A DNA stretch of 64,000 nt, from positions 331,517 to 395,516 of the forward strand of contig RYFE02000001.1 of assembly GCA_004138175.2 (NCBI GenBank), written 5' to 3'. Of the stretch, positions 9,568-18,081 are shown piece after piece (position 1 is the first letter of the stretch; each line of letters begins with the position of its first letter). The DNA comes from Chloroflexales bacterium ZM16-3 (GTDB lineage: Bacteria; Chloroflexota; Chloroflexia; Chloroflexales; Chloroflexaceae). Both the position numbers and the translations under genes were made by a program. The notes below the pieces were generated by a model that saw only the letters and a list, made by a program, of their open reading frames with translations, was not told the origin of the DNA and searched no databases.

Positions 9568-11169
9568 ATGCGCCTTGCCTACTGGATGTATGAGGGCACC
9601 GCTCACCACGGCGTCGGTCGGGTGATGAACAGCATGCGGAATGTCCACGCGGTCTTCCACGCGCCTCAGGGCGATGACTACGTGAACACGATCTTCACCA
9701 TGCTGGAGCGCACGCCCTCCTTCCCATCTATGACCACCTCGGTGGTGAGCGGCACCGACCTGGCCCGTGGCACCATCCGTCTGCCCGAGACGCTGCGCCA
9801 GGTCGAGGAGAAGCTGCACCCCGAGCTGATCGTTGTCATCGCCTCGTGCAGCACGATTCTGCTCCAGGAGAACCTGGAGGTCGCCGCAGCATCGGCCCAC
9901 CTCGACGCCGATGTGCTGGTGTACGACGCGAACCCCTACCGCATGCAGGAGAACGGGGCCGCTGAGGGCCTGTTCAGCGAGCTGGTGCGGCGCTATGCCG
10001 CGCCTCAGCCGCTCACTGAGCAGCCTAGCGTCAACATCCTCGGCCCGGCCTCGCTGGGCTTCCACGTGCGCCACGACCTGACCAGCCTGCGGCGTATGCT
10101 TAACACCCTGGGTGTGCGGGTGAATGTGGTGGCCCCCTGGGGTGCCACGGTGGACGACCTCCGTCGCCTACCAGCCGCATGGCTGAATATCGCACCCTAC
10201 CGCGAGCTTGGCGCCCGCGCCGCCGACTACCTTGAGGAGCAGTTCGGCACCCCGGCCCTGCGCGAGGCTCCGCTGGGCGTCCAGCCCACCCTGCGCTGGC
10301 TGAATGCCCTGGTGGACACACTCAACGAGATCGGCGTCCGCCGGAACGGCCCGGTCATCCGCATGCCGCACCTCACGGCCTTCTCGCTTGATGGCATGTC
10401 GGCGCCCTCGTCGGTGCCGTGGTTCGCCCGCACCGCCGATATGGAGAGCTACGCCGGGAAGAGCGCCTTCATCTTCGGCGACGCTACCCACACCGTGGGT
10501 ATGACCAAGTTCCTGCGCGATGAGCTGGGTATGCCGATCGCCGGCGCGGGCACCTACCTGCTCAAAGAGGCCAACTGGGTGCGCGAGCAGCTCAAGGGCT
10601 ACGTGAGCGATGATCAGTTCCTGTCCACCGATGAGTTCCAGGTCACGGCGGCACGTATCGCCGAGCTGACCCCCGAGCTGATCTGCGGCACCCAGATGGA
10701 GCGCCACACCGCCCGCAAGTACGACCTGAACTGCATGGTGATCGCGCCGCCCACCCACATCGAGAACCACCTGCTCTCGTACCGGCCCTTCCTCGGCTTC
10801 GACGGTGCCGATACGATCGCCGACGAGGTCTATACCACCTGCACCCTGGGCATGGAGAAGCACCTGATCGACCTGTTTGGGGACGCGGGCCTGGAGCACG
10901 ACGACGGACTAGCGCCGACTGCTGACCGCCAGATCGCAGTGGCAGCAGACGCTGAGGTTGCTGTGTCTGTCGCCGAGGCCGTGGTTGATGGCCAGTCATC
11001 GACGGTCGATCCGACCTGGTCACAGGAGGCCGAGTCGATGCTAAAGAAGGTGCCCTTCTTTGTGCGCGGTAAGGCGAAGGGCAATGTGGAGAAGTACGCC
11101 CGCGATCATGGCATTGCGCTGATCACCGCCGATGTGCTGCTGACGGCCAAAGAGAACATCGGTGCGTGA
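9568..11169 (+). CDS. bchB: Light-independent protochlorophyllide reductase subunit B
   Basis: Second half of the NB component of the dark-operative reductase. I start it at ATG 9568 ([15 protein letters not shown]), which matches the usual BchB/ChlB N-terminus; upstream frame extending to 9493 is translated repeat. The protein is 533 residues. [13 protein letters not shown] holds a conserved cluster cysteine region and the C-terminal domain [20 protein letters not shown] is the PCP-reductase tail that contributes to the substrate pocket. The ribosome site is weak because the repeat hairpin lies directly upstream, so translation may depend on bchN or on folding of that hairpin. Confidence 0.95.
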   Translation: MRLAYWMYEGTAHHGVGRVMNSMRNVHAVFHAPQGDDYVNTIFTMLERTPSFPSMTTSVVSGTDLARGTIRLPETLRQVEEKLHPELIVVIASCSTILLQENLEVAAASAHLDADVLVYDANPYRMQENGAAEGLFSELVRRYAAPQPLTEQPSVNILGPASLGFHVRHDLTSLRRMLNTLGVRVNVVAPWGATVDDLRRLPAAWLNIAPYRELGARAADYLEEQFGTPALREAPLGVQPTLRWLNALVDTLNEIGVRRNGPVIRMPHLTAFSLDGMSAPSSVPWFARTADMESYAGKSAFIFGDATHTVGMTKFLRDELGMPIAGAGTYLLKEANWVREQLKGYVSDDQFLSTDEFQVTAARIAELTPELICGTQMERHTARKYDLNCMVIAPPTHIENHLLSYRPFLGFDGADTIADEVYTTCTLGMEKHLIDLFGDAGLEHDDGLAPTADRQIAVAADAEVAVSVAEAVVDGQSSTVDPTWSQEAESMLKKVPFFVRGKAKGNVEKYARDHGIALITADVLLTAKENIGA

Positions 11170-11178
11170 GCGTGTTAC

Positions 11179-11226
11179 GTGCTGAGTGTTGAGTGCTGAG
11201 TGAACTCCGCTTGACTCAGCACTCAT
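11179..11226 (+). repeat. Heptad repeat between bchB and bciB
   Basis: Units GTGCTGA, GTGTTGA, GTGCTGA form the left arm (11179-11202) and ACTCAGCACTCA the right arm (11214-11226). It fills most of the 71-base gap between the two genes of one operon. Confidence 0.75.
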
Positions 11227-11240
11227 GGGGATTTCAAGGC

Positions 11241-12566
11241 ATGAGCATGATCGATAACGCAAAACCCAAAGCTCAAAAATCAAAACAGGACGCGCCACGG
11301 GCGCACAGCCTGTCTGAGATTACCCTGCTCAGCGCGGCCGAGCGCCTGAAGGGCCGGCCTAAGCTCTGTAGCGACTGCGGGATCTGCTCTAGCAGCTACC
11401 GCCCGCTGCTGCCGCAGGTCTGTGTCTTTGTCGATAACAAGAGTGAGGAGATCGAGCGCAGGCTCCATGGCCGCAACCGCAAGGACGGCGATGAGCTGCT
11501 CTTCGGGATCTACCGCTCGATCCACGTCATCCGTATGGCCAAGCCGAACCCCGAAGCCCAGTGGAGCGGGATCGTCACTGGCCTGGGTGCCCTGCTCCTA
11601 GAGCGCGGCATCGTCGATGGGGTGATCACCACAATGGCAGTACCGGGGACGCACCACGCGCCGCTGCCCATCCTGGCCCGCACGCCCGAGGAGGTGCTTG
11701 CCAGCGCCCGCAACAAGCCCTGCCTCTCGCCCAACCTTGATGTGCTCGACCAGGTGCGCGAGAGCGGCGTGCGGCGGTTGGCCTTCATCGGCACCGGCTG
11801 CCAGGTTCACGCCTTGCGCGCCGCGCAGGATGAGCTCGGCCTAGAGAAGCTCTACATCATCGGCATCCCCTGCACCGACAACGTCGCCTACCCCGATATG
11901 ATGCGCTTCTTGAGCGTCGCCTCAGCGTCGCCCGAGACGGTTGTCCACCACGAGTTCATGCAGGACTTTCGGGTCTGGATGCGCCACGAGGACGGCCACA
12001 TCGAGAAGGTGAACTACGTAGACCTGGATGTCTCGGCGCTTGGCGGGGAGCGCGGGATCTTCCCGGCGGCATGCCTCTCCTGTTTCGATTACCAGAACAC
12101 CCTGTCGGATCTGACGATCGGCTACCTGGCAGCGCCGCTGCCGCCCACCGAGCGCTGGCAGTGGACGATGGTGCGCACAGAGGCTGGCGAGGAGCTGTTC
12201 AACTTGATCCGGCCCTTCCTGGAGCTCGGTGCCTTCACCCAGCGTGGCAATCGCCAGGTTGGCGTGAGCGAGTACGTGCGGATGCTGAAAACCCCACGTG
12301 GGCGACCGCCCCTCCCCATCCGCAAACTGATCGCCTGGATGCAGCGCAATAAAGGTCCGCGCGGCATGGAGTTCGCCCGCTCGGTGATCGAGATGAAGCT
12401 GCTGCGTAACCTCCAGTATGTCCGCGATGCCCATAGCCGTATGGAGCGCCGCATCGTACCCGGTCACGTCTACCGCGCTCTCGCTCAGTACGCCCAGGTC
12501 TATGAGGAAGAGTTCGGGCGGTCATTGGTGAATGACGAACGCCCAACGACCAATCCGTTGGCTTAA
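11241..12566 (+). CDS. bciB: Ferredoxin-dependent divinyl (proto)chlorophyllide a 8-vinyl reductase, BciB type
   Basis: Member of the F420-hydrogenase beta-subunit family (FrhB N- and C-domains) to which BciB and 7-hydroxymethyl-chlorophyll a reductase belong. From ATG 11241 it has 441 residues. The N-terminal LCSDCGIC motif supplies cysteines for an iron-sulfur cluster, and [13 protein letters not shown] followed by [10 protein letters not shown] is the flavin/cluster core of the family. Its place between bchB and bchL argues for reduction of the C8 vinyl group in bacteriochlorophyll synthesis. The last residues (about 430-441) lie in a seven-base repeat arm. The general family is clear; the exact substrate is inferred from context. 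Confidence 0.85.
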   Translation: MSMIDNAKPKAQKSKQDAPRAHSLSEITLLSAAERLKGRPKLCSDCGICSSSYRPLLPQVCVFVDNKSEEIERRLHGRNRKDGDELLFGIYRSIHVIRMAKPNPEAQWSGIVTGLGALLLERGIVDGVITTMAVPGTHHAPLPILARTPEEVLASARNKPCLSPNLDVLDQVRESGVRRLAFIGTGCQVHALRAAQDELGLEKLYIIGIPCTDNVAYPDMMRFLSVASASPETVVHHEFMQDFRVWMRHEDGHIEKVNYVDLDVSALGGERGIFPAACLSCFDYQNTLSDLTIGYLAAPLPPTERWQWTMVRTEAGEELFNLIRPFLELGAFTQRGNRQVGVSEYVRMLKTPRGRPPLPIRKLIAWMQRNKGPRGMEFARSVIEMKLLRNLQYVRDAHSRMERRIVPGHVYRALAQYAQVYEEEFGRSLVNDERPTTNPLA

Positions 12567-12603
12567 TGCAGCTATTGCTGTTCGTCGTTCATCATTCGTC
12601 TTC
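12520..12603 (+). repeat. Heptad repeat spanning bciB end and bchL leader
   Basis: Left arm 12520-12554 reads GTCATTG, GTGAATG, ACGAACG, CCCAACG, ACCAATC inside the last bciB codons; right arm 12578-12603 reads GTTCGTC, GTTCATC, ATTCGTC. The bciB stop (12564-12566) is in the loop. The bchL ribosome site AAGGAGA follows at once. Confidence 0.75.
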
Positions 12604-12615
12604 AAGGAGAGAATC

Positions 12616-13437
12616 ATGTCCCTTATTGTCGCAATATATGGCAAAGGCGGTATCGGCAAGTCCACCACATCGGCGAACCTGTCGGCGGCGATGGCCCTCA
12701 GGGGCGCGAAGGTGCTCCAGATTGGCTGCGACCCCAAGCACGACAGCACCTTCCCGCTCACCGGCATGCTTCAGCCGACGGTGATCGATGTGCTCGACGA
12801 GGTTGACTTTCATGTCGAGGATATCTCGCGCGAGGATGTGATCGTCACCGGTTTCGCTGGTGTTGATGCGCTGGAGTCGGGCGGGCCGCCGGCGGGTAGC
12901 GGCTGCGGCGGCTATGTCGTCGGCGAGACGGTTAAGCTGCTCAAGGAGTTCGGCCTCTTCCATAAGTACGATGTGATCGTCTTCGATGTGCTGGGCGACG
13001 TGGTCTGTGGCGGCTTCTCGGCGCCCCTGAACTATGCCGACTATGGCCTGATCGTGGCCTGCAATGACTTCGACAGCATCTTCGCGGCCAACCGGCTCTG
13101 CCTGGCGATCGCCCAGAAGAGCCAGCGCCACAAGGTGCAGATGGCCGGTGTGATCGCTAACCGTGTCGATTACGAGAACGGCGGCGGCACCAACCTGCTT
13201 GAGCAGTTTGCCGAGACGGTGGGCACGCGCCTCATTGGTAAGGTTCCCTACCACGACCTGATCCGCCGCTCGCGCCTGGCCGGCAAGACGCTCTTCGAGA
13301 TGGAGGGCGAGGGCAAGGACATCTGCGTCCAACCCTTCTACGACATGGCCGATGAGATCCTCGGCACGCCGGTGTCCACCATCCCGACCCCGCTGAACGA
13401 CCGGGATATTTTCGATGTGATCGGCGGCTGGAAGTAG
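12616..13437 (+). CDS. bchL: Light-independent protochlorophyllide reductase iron-sulfur ATP-binding protein
   Basis: BchL is the NifH-like homodimer that passes electrons to the BchNB component on ATP hydrolysis. ATG 12616 with AAGGAGA upstream gives 273 residues. The P-loop GKGGIGKST is at residue 10, the GCDPKHDST switch follows, and the two cysteines that bridge the [4Fe-4S] cluster are in PPAGSGCGG and [10 protein letters not shown]. It completes the bchNBL set, here in the order N-B-(bciB)-L. A strong terminator follows at 13468-13505. Confidence 0.97.
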   Translation: MSLIVAIYGKGGIGKSTTSANLSAAMALRGAKVLQIGCDPKHDSTFPLTGMLQPTVIDVLDEVDFHVEDISREDVIVTGFAGVDALESGGPPAGSGCGGYVVGETVKLLKEFGLFHKYDVIVFDVLGDVVCGGFSAPLNYADYGLIVACNDFDSIFAANRLCLAIAQKSQRHKVQMAGVIANRVDYENGGGTNLLEQFAETVGTRLIGKVPYHDLIRRSRLAGKTLFEMEGEGKDICVQPFYDMADEILGTPVSTIPTPLNDRDIFDVIGGWK

Positions 13438-13475
13438 ATCACTGAGGCACTGAGGTGTTGAGACACTGAGGGGGG
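13438..13475 (+). repeat. Heptad-type repeat after bchL (left partner)
   Basis: Units ACTGAGG, CACTGAG, GTGTTGA, GACACTG run from just after the bchL stop. The complementary arm (CTCAGTGCC units) lies at 13582-13612, so the two arms enclose both hairpins of this convergent gene junction. Confidence 0.65.
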
Positions 13476-13505
13476 GGCGGGCTTTGCCCGCCGCCCCTCC
13501 TTTTT
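13468..13505 (+). terminator. Intrinsic terminator of the bch operon
   Basis: A very G+C-rich stem (GGGCGGGC pairing with GCCCGCC, extended by G and C runs) with a TTT loop is followed by TCCTTTTTG. This is a standard rho-independent terminator for bchL. Confidence 0.85.
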
Positions 13506-13542
13506 GTGCTGAGGGGTGCGGTGCGAGTCCGCACAGACACAA

Positions 13543-13575
13543 ACAGGGGAGGCGAGCGAAGCTCGCCTCCCCTGT
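13543..13575 (-). terminator. Hairpin after the radical-SAM operon
   Basis: Fifteen-base perfect stem (ACAGGGGAGGCGAGC with its complement) around GAA, downstream of the minus-strand gene that stops at 13617. On that strand the stem is followed by TTTGTG, so it may end that transcript. Confidence 0.55.
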
Positions 13576-13581
13576 GCAATT

Positions 13582-13612
13582 CTCAGTGCCTCACAACCTC
13601 AGTGCCTCAGTG
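13582..13612 (-). repeat. Heptad-type repeat (right partner of 13438-13475)
   Basis: CTCAGTGCCTCA units in inverted orientation relative to the array after bchL; it ends five bases from the stop of the facing radical-SAM gene. Confidence 0.6.
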
Positions 13613-13616
13613 ATTA

Positions 13617-15002
13617 TCACATGAGCATATCGAGCGTGAGCCGCTGCGTGAAGTTGTGCATGGCGATATTGACCAGCCAGACCCAGTCAAGCTTCCGGCC
13701 TGCCATACGCTTGTAGATCCCCGGCCAGGAGTAGACCGCGCGCTGCACCTTGATGAAGTTTTTCAGGAACTGCTCGCGCTCGATCTTGGCTGGCTCATAC
13801 ATATAGTGGAAGGTGTCGTACTTGTCCCAGTCGAAGTGGGCGATCCGCGGCTTCATCTCCTCGTACCAGGGGGTGCCGGGGAAGGGCGTGGCGATGGTGA
13901 AGACCGGGAACTCGATCCGGTTCTTCATAATGAAGTCGAAGGTGTGCTGGAAGCTGCTGTTCGTGTCGGTGTCGAAGCCGAAGATAAAGTAGCCCTGGAT
14001 GGCGATGCCCTGCTTATGGACATTGGCCACGACTTCCTCATAGTTCGCCACCCGGTTCGATCCCTTGTGGACGTACTTGATCGTCTCGGGCGAGACCGAC
14101 TCGAAGCCGACATTGAACATCTCGCAGCCAGCCGCCGCCGCCAGCTCGACAAACTCCTTCTTCTCAAGGAAGTTCATCGAGATGTTGGCGTTCCACTTCG
14201 TGCCCATGCCCACCATAGCCTTGAAGAGCTCTTCGGCATAGGCTGGCTTGAAGCAGATATTGTCGTCCATGAACGAGAAGCGGACATCCGCCTTACCCGC
14301 GTAGTTCTGGTGCGCCTTGATCTCCGTGATCATGTGGTCGGAATCACGGGTGCGGAAAGTCTTGCCGTAGATGCGCGGGGTGCAGCAGAAGTTGCAGCCG
14401 ACCGGGCAGCCCTTGGTGGCAAGCAGGGGTAGCCGCTCCGAGTAGTTCTTCGCGTACTTGGAGACACGGCTGAACCGGAAGTCGGTGCGCGGCATCTCGG
14501 TCAGCGGCTTCCAGCCCATATCTGCGCCGGGCTTATAGAGCGGCTGGAGGGTATCTTCATAGATATCCTGGGTCAGCTGGTCATAGATCGACTCGATCTC
14601 GCCGAAGACCACCGTGCTGGAGTGCTGGAGCGCCTCATCGGGGAGCATCGTCGGGTGGACGCCGCCGAGGATGACCTTCTTCTTCTGGGCGAGCGCCCGG
14701 TCGCCGATTCCATACACGCGCTTCGCGTTGAGCGTGCGCGAGGTCATGGCGATCACATCGTACTCAGAGAAATCCTCGGGGATCTCATCGCCGATCCGCT
14801 CGTCGAGGAAGTCGATATCGAAGTGGGTATTCGCCATTGTGGCGACCATCAGCAGGTTGAGCGGCATGCTCACCTTGCCCGAGTCGACCATGAGAGGCGT
14901 GTTGCTCTTCGGCTGGATGACGAGCCACTTCTTGCGCTTCGTCGGCGCGACAAAAGGCTTGCGCGTCAGCTCAACCCCCTCAGGCGCAATCACAGTGCTC
15001 AT
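13617..15002 (-). CDS. B12-domain radical SAM enzyme, BchE/BchQ/BchR-like (paralogue 1)
   Basis: 461 residues. The N-terminal third resembles a cobalamin-binding fold (VILGGVHPTMLPDEAL) but lacks a visible DxHxxG base-off motif. The radical-SAM cluster motif CPVGCNFC is at about residue 197 (CX3CX2C), followed by a SAM barrel (FIFGFDTDT) and a C-terminal segment of the type found in COG1032 enzymes that includes Mg-protoporphyrin monomethyl ester cyclase (BchE) and bacteriochlorophyll side-chain methyltransferases (BchQ, BchR). It is second in an operon with its paralogue 15 bases upstream, GAAGAGG ahead of its ATG. The facing bchNBL cluster suggests a step in bacteriochlorophyll synthesis; the exact reaction cannot be read from the sequence. 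Confidence 0.75.
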   Translation of the reverse strand: MSTVIAPEGVELTRKPFVAPTKRKKWLVIQPKSNTPLMVDSGKVSMPLNLLMVATMANTHFDIDFLDERIGDEIPEDFSEYDVIAMTSRTLNAKRVYGIGDRALAQKKKVILGGVHPTMLPDEALQHSSTVVFGEIESIYDQLTQDIYEDTLQPLYKPGADMGWKPLTEMPRTDFRFSRVSKYAKNYSERLPLLATKGCPVGCNFCCTPRIYGKTFRTRDSDHMITEIKAHQNYAGKADVRFSFMDDNICFKPAYAEELFKAMVGMGTKWNANISMNFLEKKEFVELAAAAGCEMFNVGFESVSPETIKYVHKGSNRVANYEEVVANVHKQGIAIQGYFIFGFDTDTNSSFQHTFDFIMKNRIEFPVFTIATPFPGTPWYEEMKPRIAHFDWDKYDTFHYMYEPAKIEREQFLKNFIKVQRAVYSWPGIYKRMAGRKLDWVWLVNIAMHNFTQRLTLDMLM

Positions 15003-15017
15003 ACTAAACCTCTTCCA

Positions 15018-16592
15018 TCAATGGGCTTCCACAACCGTCTCGGTAGGCTCGCTCGAAACCACAACCGGCGGTGGTGGCAGGTTATTCTGAGCCAGCGGGC
15101 GGCGCGTGCCATGCTTGCAATTTTCAAGCTGATCCTGCAGGTTGCGGCGGAAGAGCAGGCTCGTCACTGTGGTGATCAGCTTATTATTATTCATGCGCAC
15201 GCGGCGGATGTTTGCCCGCCAGGTGAACATGCCCAGGAAGTGCTCCATATACTTGACCTGGTAGTCATAGGGGTCGTAGCGGTCACAGCGCACCACCAGA
15301 TTATGTGCGGTGTACTTGTCCCAGTCCTCATCGACCACCAGACCCTGGGCCTTATAGTCTATATACAGCTGCGTGCCGGGGTAGGGCGTCAGGATGGAGT
15401 AGATCGGCATGACCAGAGCATTCTCGACCACAAACTCCATCGTGGCCTTCATATCCTCGTAGGTGTCGATCGCCGGGTTGACGAGGAAGTTGCACTGGAT
15501 CGGCAGACCTGCCTTGCGGCAGTCGGCGATGATCCGCGAGTAGTCGGCGGCCGTGTTGATCCGGCCCTTGTTATATGCTTTGAGCGTCTCCTGGTTGATC
15601 GACTCAAAGCCGACCAGCGCCATCGCGCAGCCCGCCTTCACCAGCAGCTCAACCGTCTTCGGGTCATCGAGGAATTTTAGGCTGATGAAGCTGCTAAAGC
15701 GGATGTTGCACTCGGCCAGAACCTCCATAACATCCCACATACGCTGCTTGTTCACGCCCAGGTTCTCGTCGGTGAACATAAACCATGGCCGCTTGCCGTA
15801 GCGCGTCTCGCGGAACCAGACTCGCTTGGCCGTGGCGATCTGCTCGTGGATGGCCTCGGGGGTCTGCATGCGATAGAGCCGACCGGTGAAGTTCGGGGTG
15901 ACGCAGAACGAGCAGGTGAAGGGGCAGCCACGGGTGATGTAGATCGGGATCGACTTGCGCGAGTCAACCTTGCCGCGCTTGCTGGAGAGGAAGATTCGCT
16001 CATAGTCGATCATCGGCACATCGTTGACCGGCGGGAAGTTCTTGGACTCATAGCGGCGCTGGAGCTTGCCGTCAGCCAGATCCTGGAGCAAGGTCGCCCA
16101 GAGATTCTCAGCCTCGCCGCTGACCACGCAGTCGCCGTGGGCGAGCGCCTCGTCGTAGTTGAACGAGACGTGGACGCCGCCGAGTACCACGGTGGTGCCC
16201 CGGGCGCGGAACGTGTCGGCGATCTCGTAGGCCCGGTTTACATTCAGCGAGCGTGTGGTGATGCCGACTAGGTCATAGTCGCCATCGTAGTTGATCACGT
16301 CGCCGAAGAGTTCATCGGCAAGCTCGATCTGATGCTGCGCGGGGGTGATGCTCACGAGCACGCCGACCGCCATCGAGAAGAGCGCCTTCTGGCTCGTATC
16401 CTCCTCCTTCTTCCCTTTTGGGGTGATGAGGAGGATCTTCAGCGGGCGAATCGAATCGACTGGGCGGAGTGGCGCATGGATCGAGGCTGGGGTTAGCTCG
16501 ATCACCGAACTACTTGCTGGCGTACCATCAGTTCGCCGGTCTGCGACGTCTGGGGTTGTACCGGCACTGGTCATCGTGACCTCCCTGGGCAT
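15018..16592 (-). CDS. B12-domain radical SAM enzyme, BchE/BchQ/BchR-like (paralogue 2)
   Basis: 524 residues, first gene of the minus-strand operon. The layout matches the downstream paralogue: N-terminal B12-type domain (TTVVLGGVHVSFNYDEAL), cluster motif CPFTCSFC at about residue 222, VGFESINQETLKAY in the barrel, and a C-terminal DWDKYTAHN segment. It adds an N-terminal extension of about 45 residues and a proline-rich tail (QNNLPPPPVVVSSEP). Substrate unknown; candidates are the isocyclic-ring cyclase reaction or a methylation of the chlorin ring. A good promoter lies upstream at 16749-16777. Confidence 0.75.
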   Translation of the reverse strand: MPREVTMTSAGTTPDVADRRTDGTPASSSVIELTPASIHAPLRPVDSIRPLKILLITPKGKKEEDTSQKALFSMAVGVLVSITPAQHQIELADELFGDVINYDGDYDLVGITTRSLNVNRAYEIADTFRARGTTVVLGGVHVSFNYDEALAHGDCVVSGEAENLWATLLQDLADGKLQRRYESKNFPPVNDVPMIDYERIFLSSKRGKVDSRKSIPIYITRGCPFTCSFCVTPNFTGRLYRMQTPEAIHEQIATAKRVWFRETRYGKRPWFMFTDENLGVNKQRMWDVMEVLAECNIRFSSFISLKFLDDPKTVELLVKAGCAMALVGFESINQETLKAYNKGRINTAADYSRIIADCRKAGLPIQCNFLVNPAIDTYEDMKATMEFVVENALVMPIYSILTPYPGTQLYIDYKAQGLVVDEDWDKYTAHNLVVRCDRYDPYDYQVKYMEHFLGMFTWRANIRRVRMNNNKLITTVTSLLFRRNLQDQLENCKHGTRRPLAQNNLPPPPVVVSSEPTETVVEAH

Positions 16593-16748
16593 CCTGGTGA
16601 GTGGTGAGGCTCATTCACCTGCCGTTATGTACACTACAAAAAGGGAATGCGCAGCGGCTAGATTGCCAAGTAAAGCCCCAGATCAGGCTGTGCTACCCGG
16701 ATTCTTGACCCGCTGCTGCGTATTGAAGGTGATGAGCAATCTTTGCCG

Positions 16749-16777
16749 ATTATACAACAGAGTGCTCTATATGTCCA
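16749..16777 (-). promoter_or_regulatory. Sigma-70-type promoter of the radical-SAM operon
   Basis: On the minus strand TGGACA (16777-16772) and TATAAT (16754-16749) are separated by 17 bases, five and six matches to consensus. The start codon is at 16592, giving a leader of about 150 bases, long enough for further control. Confidence 0.65.
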
Positions 16778-17048
16778 AGGGTTTTGTTAGTAAATCAGCT
16801 TCTTTATTTACGAAGATCGGCGCAGTTTGTGGTTAGGCTGTACCTAGCCGGTACTGTGGGCGGCGACCCAGGCAACCCAAATCGCCCATGCACACCTTCG
16901 GGGTATCCATAGGGCGACACGAACGGAATGTGCGCTTATAGAGTGCGGACTCCGATGAACGTATTATCGCGCCGGTGTTATAAAAGCACAAGCTGTGCAT
17001 GATTTGGACAAAGTAGGGATGCTTGCGTCTGTCGCAGGTAAACATGGT

Positions 17049-17077
17049 TTGACCCCCGCCCCCCGCCCCGCTATAAT
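17049..17077 (+). promoter_or_regulatory. Sigma-70-type promoter upstream of DsbA-like gene
   Basis: TTGACC and TATAAT with a 17-base spacer made only of C and G. It points at the DsbA-like gene at 17214, with a repeat-family C copy in the leader. A second TATAAT at 17174-17179 has no good -35. Confidence 0.55.
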
Positions 17078-17084
17078 GCCTCTG

Positions 17085-17170
17085 CTATAGCACTGAGCAG
17101 CATGCTTGAGCCACTGAGGCACTGAACCGGGTGGCTCGCTGCGCTTGCGCCTTTCTATGACAGGCTCAGC
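17085..17170 (+). repeat. Dispersed repeat family C, copy 1
   Basis: About 85 bases, almost identical to 21541-21626 (GCACTGAGCAGCAT, then TTGAGCCACTGAGGCACTGA, then GGTGGCTCGCTGCGCT). A third, diverged copy is inverted at 27009-27070. Confidence 0.8.
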
Positions 17171-17213
17171 CGCTATAATTAAGATTGATCACGCGGAGTT
17201 ACAGGAGCGACCA

Positions 17214-17924
17214 ATGAGTATACAGGGCCAGCGCGGCCGGAAGGTTGCGCGCAAAAGTCGTAATTCGCTGACCACCTTCTATCTTCTGGTCGGCGGCGTG
17301 CTCGTGCTTGTCCTCGGGTTTGTTGGGGTCTTCGCGCTGCGCGCGGGGGGGGCCAGCGATGTCACCCCTGTCACCGCAACAGTGGGGCGCACCGACGACG
17401 GGTACTACTATAAGGGGAACCCTGCTGCCTCGGTGAAGGTGACTGAGTATGGCGACTATCAGTGCCCCTCATGCGCGTTCTACGACAAGAGCCTGGCCCC
17501 GATCATCGACCGCGACTATGTGAACACGGGTAAGGTTCAGTTCATTTACCACGAGCTGCCGCTGACCTCTATCCACCCGAATGCTCAGGCATCTGCCGAG
17601 GCCGCCCGTTGCGCTGGCGACCAGGATGTGGCGAAGTTCTGGCAGATGCATGATATGCTCTATCTCAATCAAGATCAGTGGGCCGGCCTGAGCACGCCGC
17701 AGAACACCTTCAGCAGCTATGCCGGGCAGCTAGGATTGAACCGCAGCACCTTTGATAGCTGTTTGAGTAGCGGTGCGAACACTGCCGTGATCCAGGCCGC
17801 TGAGCAGGCTGGAGTCACTGCCGGTATTCAGGCTACGCCTACATTCGATGTGAATGGCACTAGGGTAAACGCTGACGGGGTGGCTGCGGCGATTGACGCT
17901 GCACTGCGCGCTGTCGGGCAGTAG
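17214..17924 (+). CDS. DsbA-family thiol oxidoreductase, membrane-anchored
   Basis: 236 residues from ATG 17214, chosen for the CAGGAGCGA ribosome site; the open frame extends upstream through repeat sequence. A basic N-terminus (RGRKVARKSRN) and one transmembrane segment (FYLLVGGVLVLVLGFVGVFAL) anchor it with the rest outside. The thioredoxin-fold domain has the active-site CPSC at about residue 85 and the cis-proline segment QATPTFDVNG near 215. It likely oxidises or isomerises disulfides in secreted proteins; the secDF genes follow on the same strand behind their own promoter. Confidence 0.85.
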   Translation: MSIQGQRGRKVARKSRNSLTTFYLLVGGVLVLVLGFVGVFALRAGGASDVTPVTATVGRTDDGYYYKGNPAASVKVTEYGDYQCPSCAFYDKSLAPIIDRDYVNTGKVQFIYHELPLTSIHPNAQASAEAARCAGDQDVAKFWQMHDMLYLNQDQWAGLSTPQNTFSSYAGQLGLNRSTFDSCLSSGANTAVIQAAEQAGVTAGIQATPTFDVNGTRVNADGVAAAIDAALRAVGQ

Positions 17925-18008
17925 GTTTTGGCCGGGGCTGTGACCCAGATCTGCGTCTTCCTGGGGCATGCGGCGCGGTCGCTTTCCCCTTCTGGCGGGC
18001 ATCATTGA

Positions 18009-18037
18009 TTGACACCCGCTAGTGCCGCGACTATAAT
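18009..18037 (+). promoter_or_regulatory. Consensus sigma-70 promoter of secD
   Basis: TTGACA (18009-18014), 17-base spacer, TATAAT (18032-18037): a perfect match to the housekeeping consensus. A start near 18043 fits translation of secD from GTG 18082. Confidence 0.85.
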
Positions 18038-18081
18038 GGCGCGGTTTGCAATCAGATCACAACGAAATCGGGTGGTTTATT

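Larger units (their letters stand above)
16593..17213. other. 621-base gap with promoters and a dispersed repeat
   Basis: Holds the minus-strand promoter of the radical-SAM operon, an A+T-richer stretch around 16735-16820, a plus-strand promoter at 17049-17077 and a copy of dispersed repeat family C (17085-17170). A 70-codon minus-strand frame at 16833-17045 has no recognisable domain and is not called. Confidence 0.6.

Noticed and set aside
14622..15680. 352-codon plus-strand frame across both radical-SAM genes
   Set aside because: It spans two real genes in antisense and shows no domain.
13617..16592. Naming the radical-SAM genes bchE, bchQ or bchR
   Set aside because: The superfamily is clear but members with different reactions share all motifs I can see; a phylogeny is needed.
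16833..17045. 70-codon minus-strand frame in the gap upstream of the DsbA-like gene
   Set aside because: Composition and lack of motif or ribosome site give no support.
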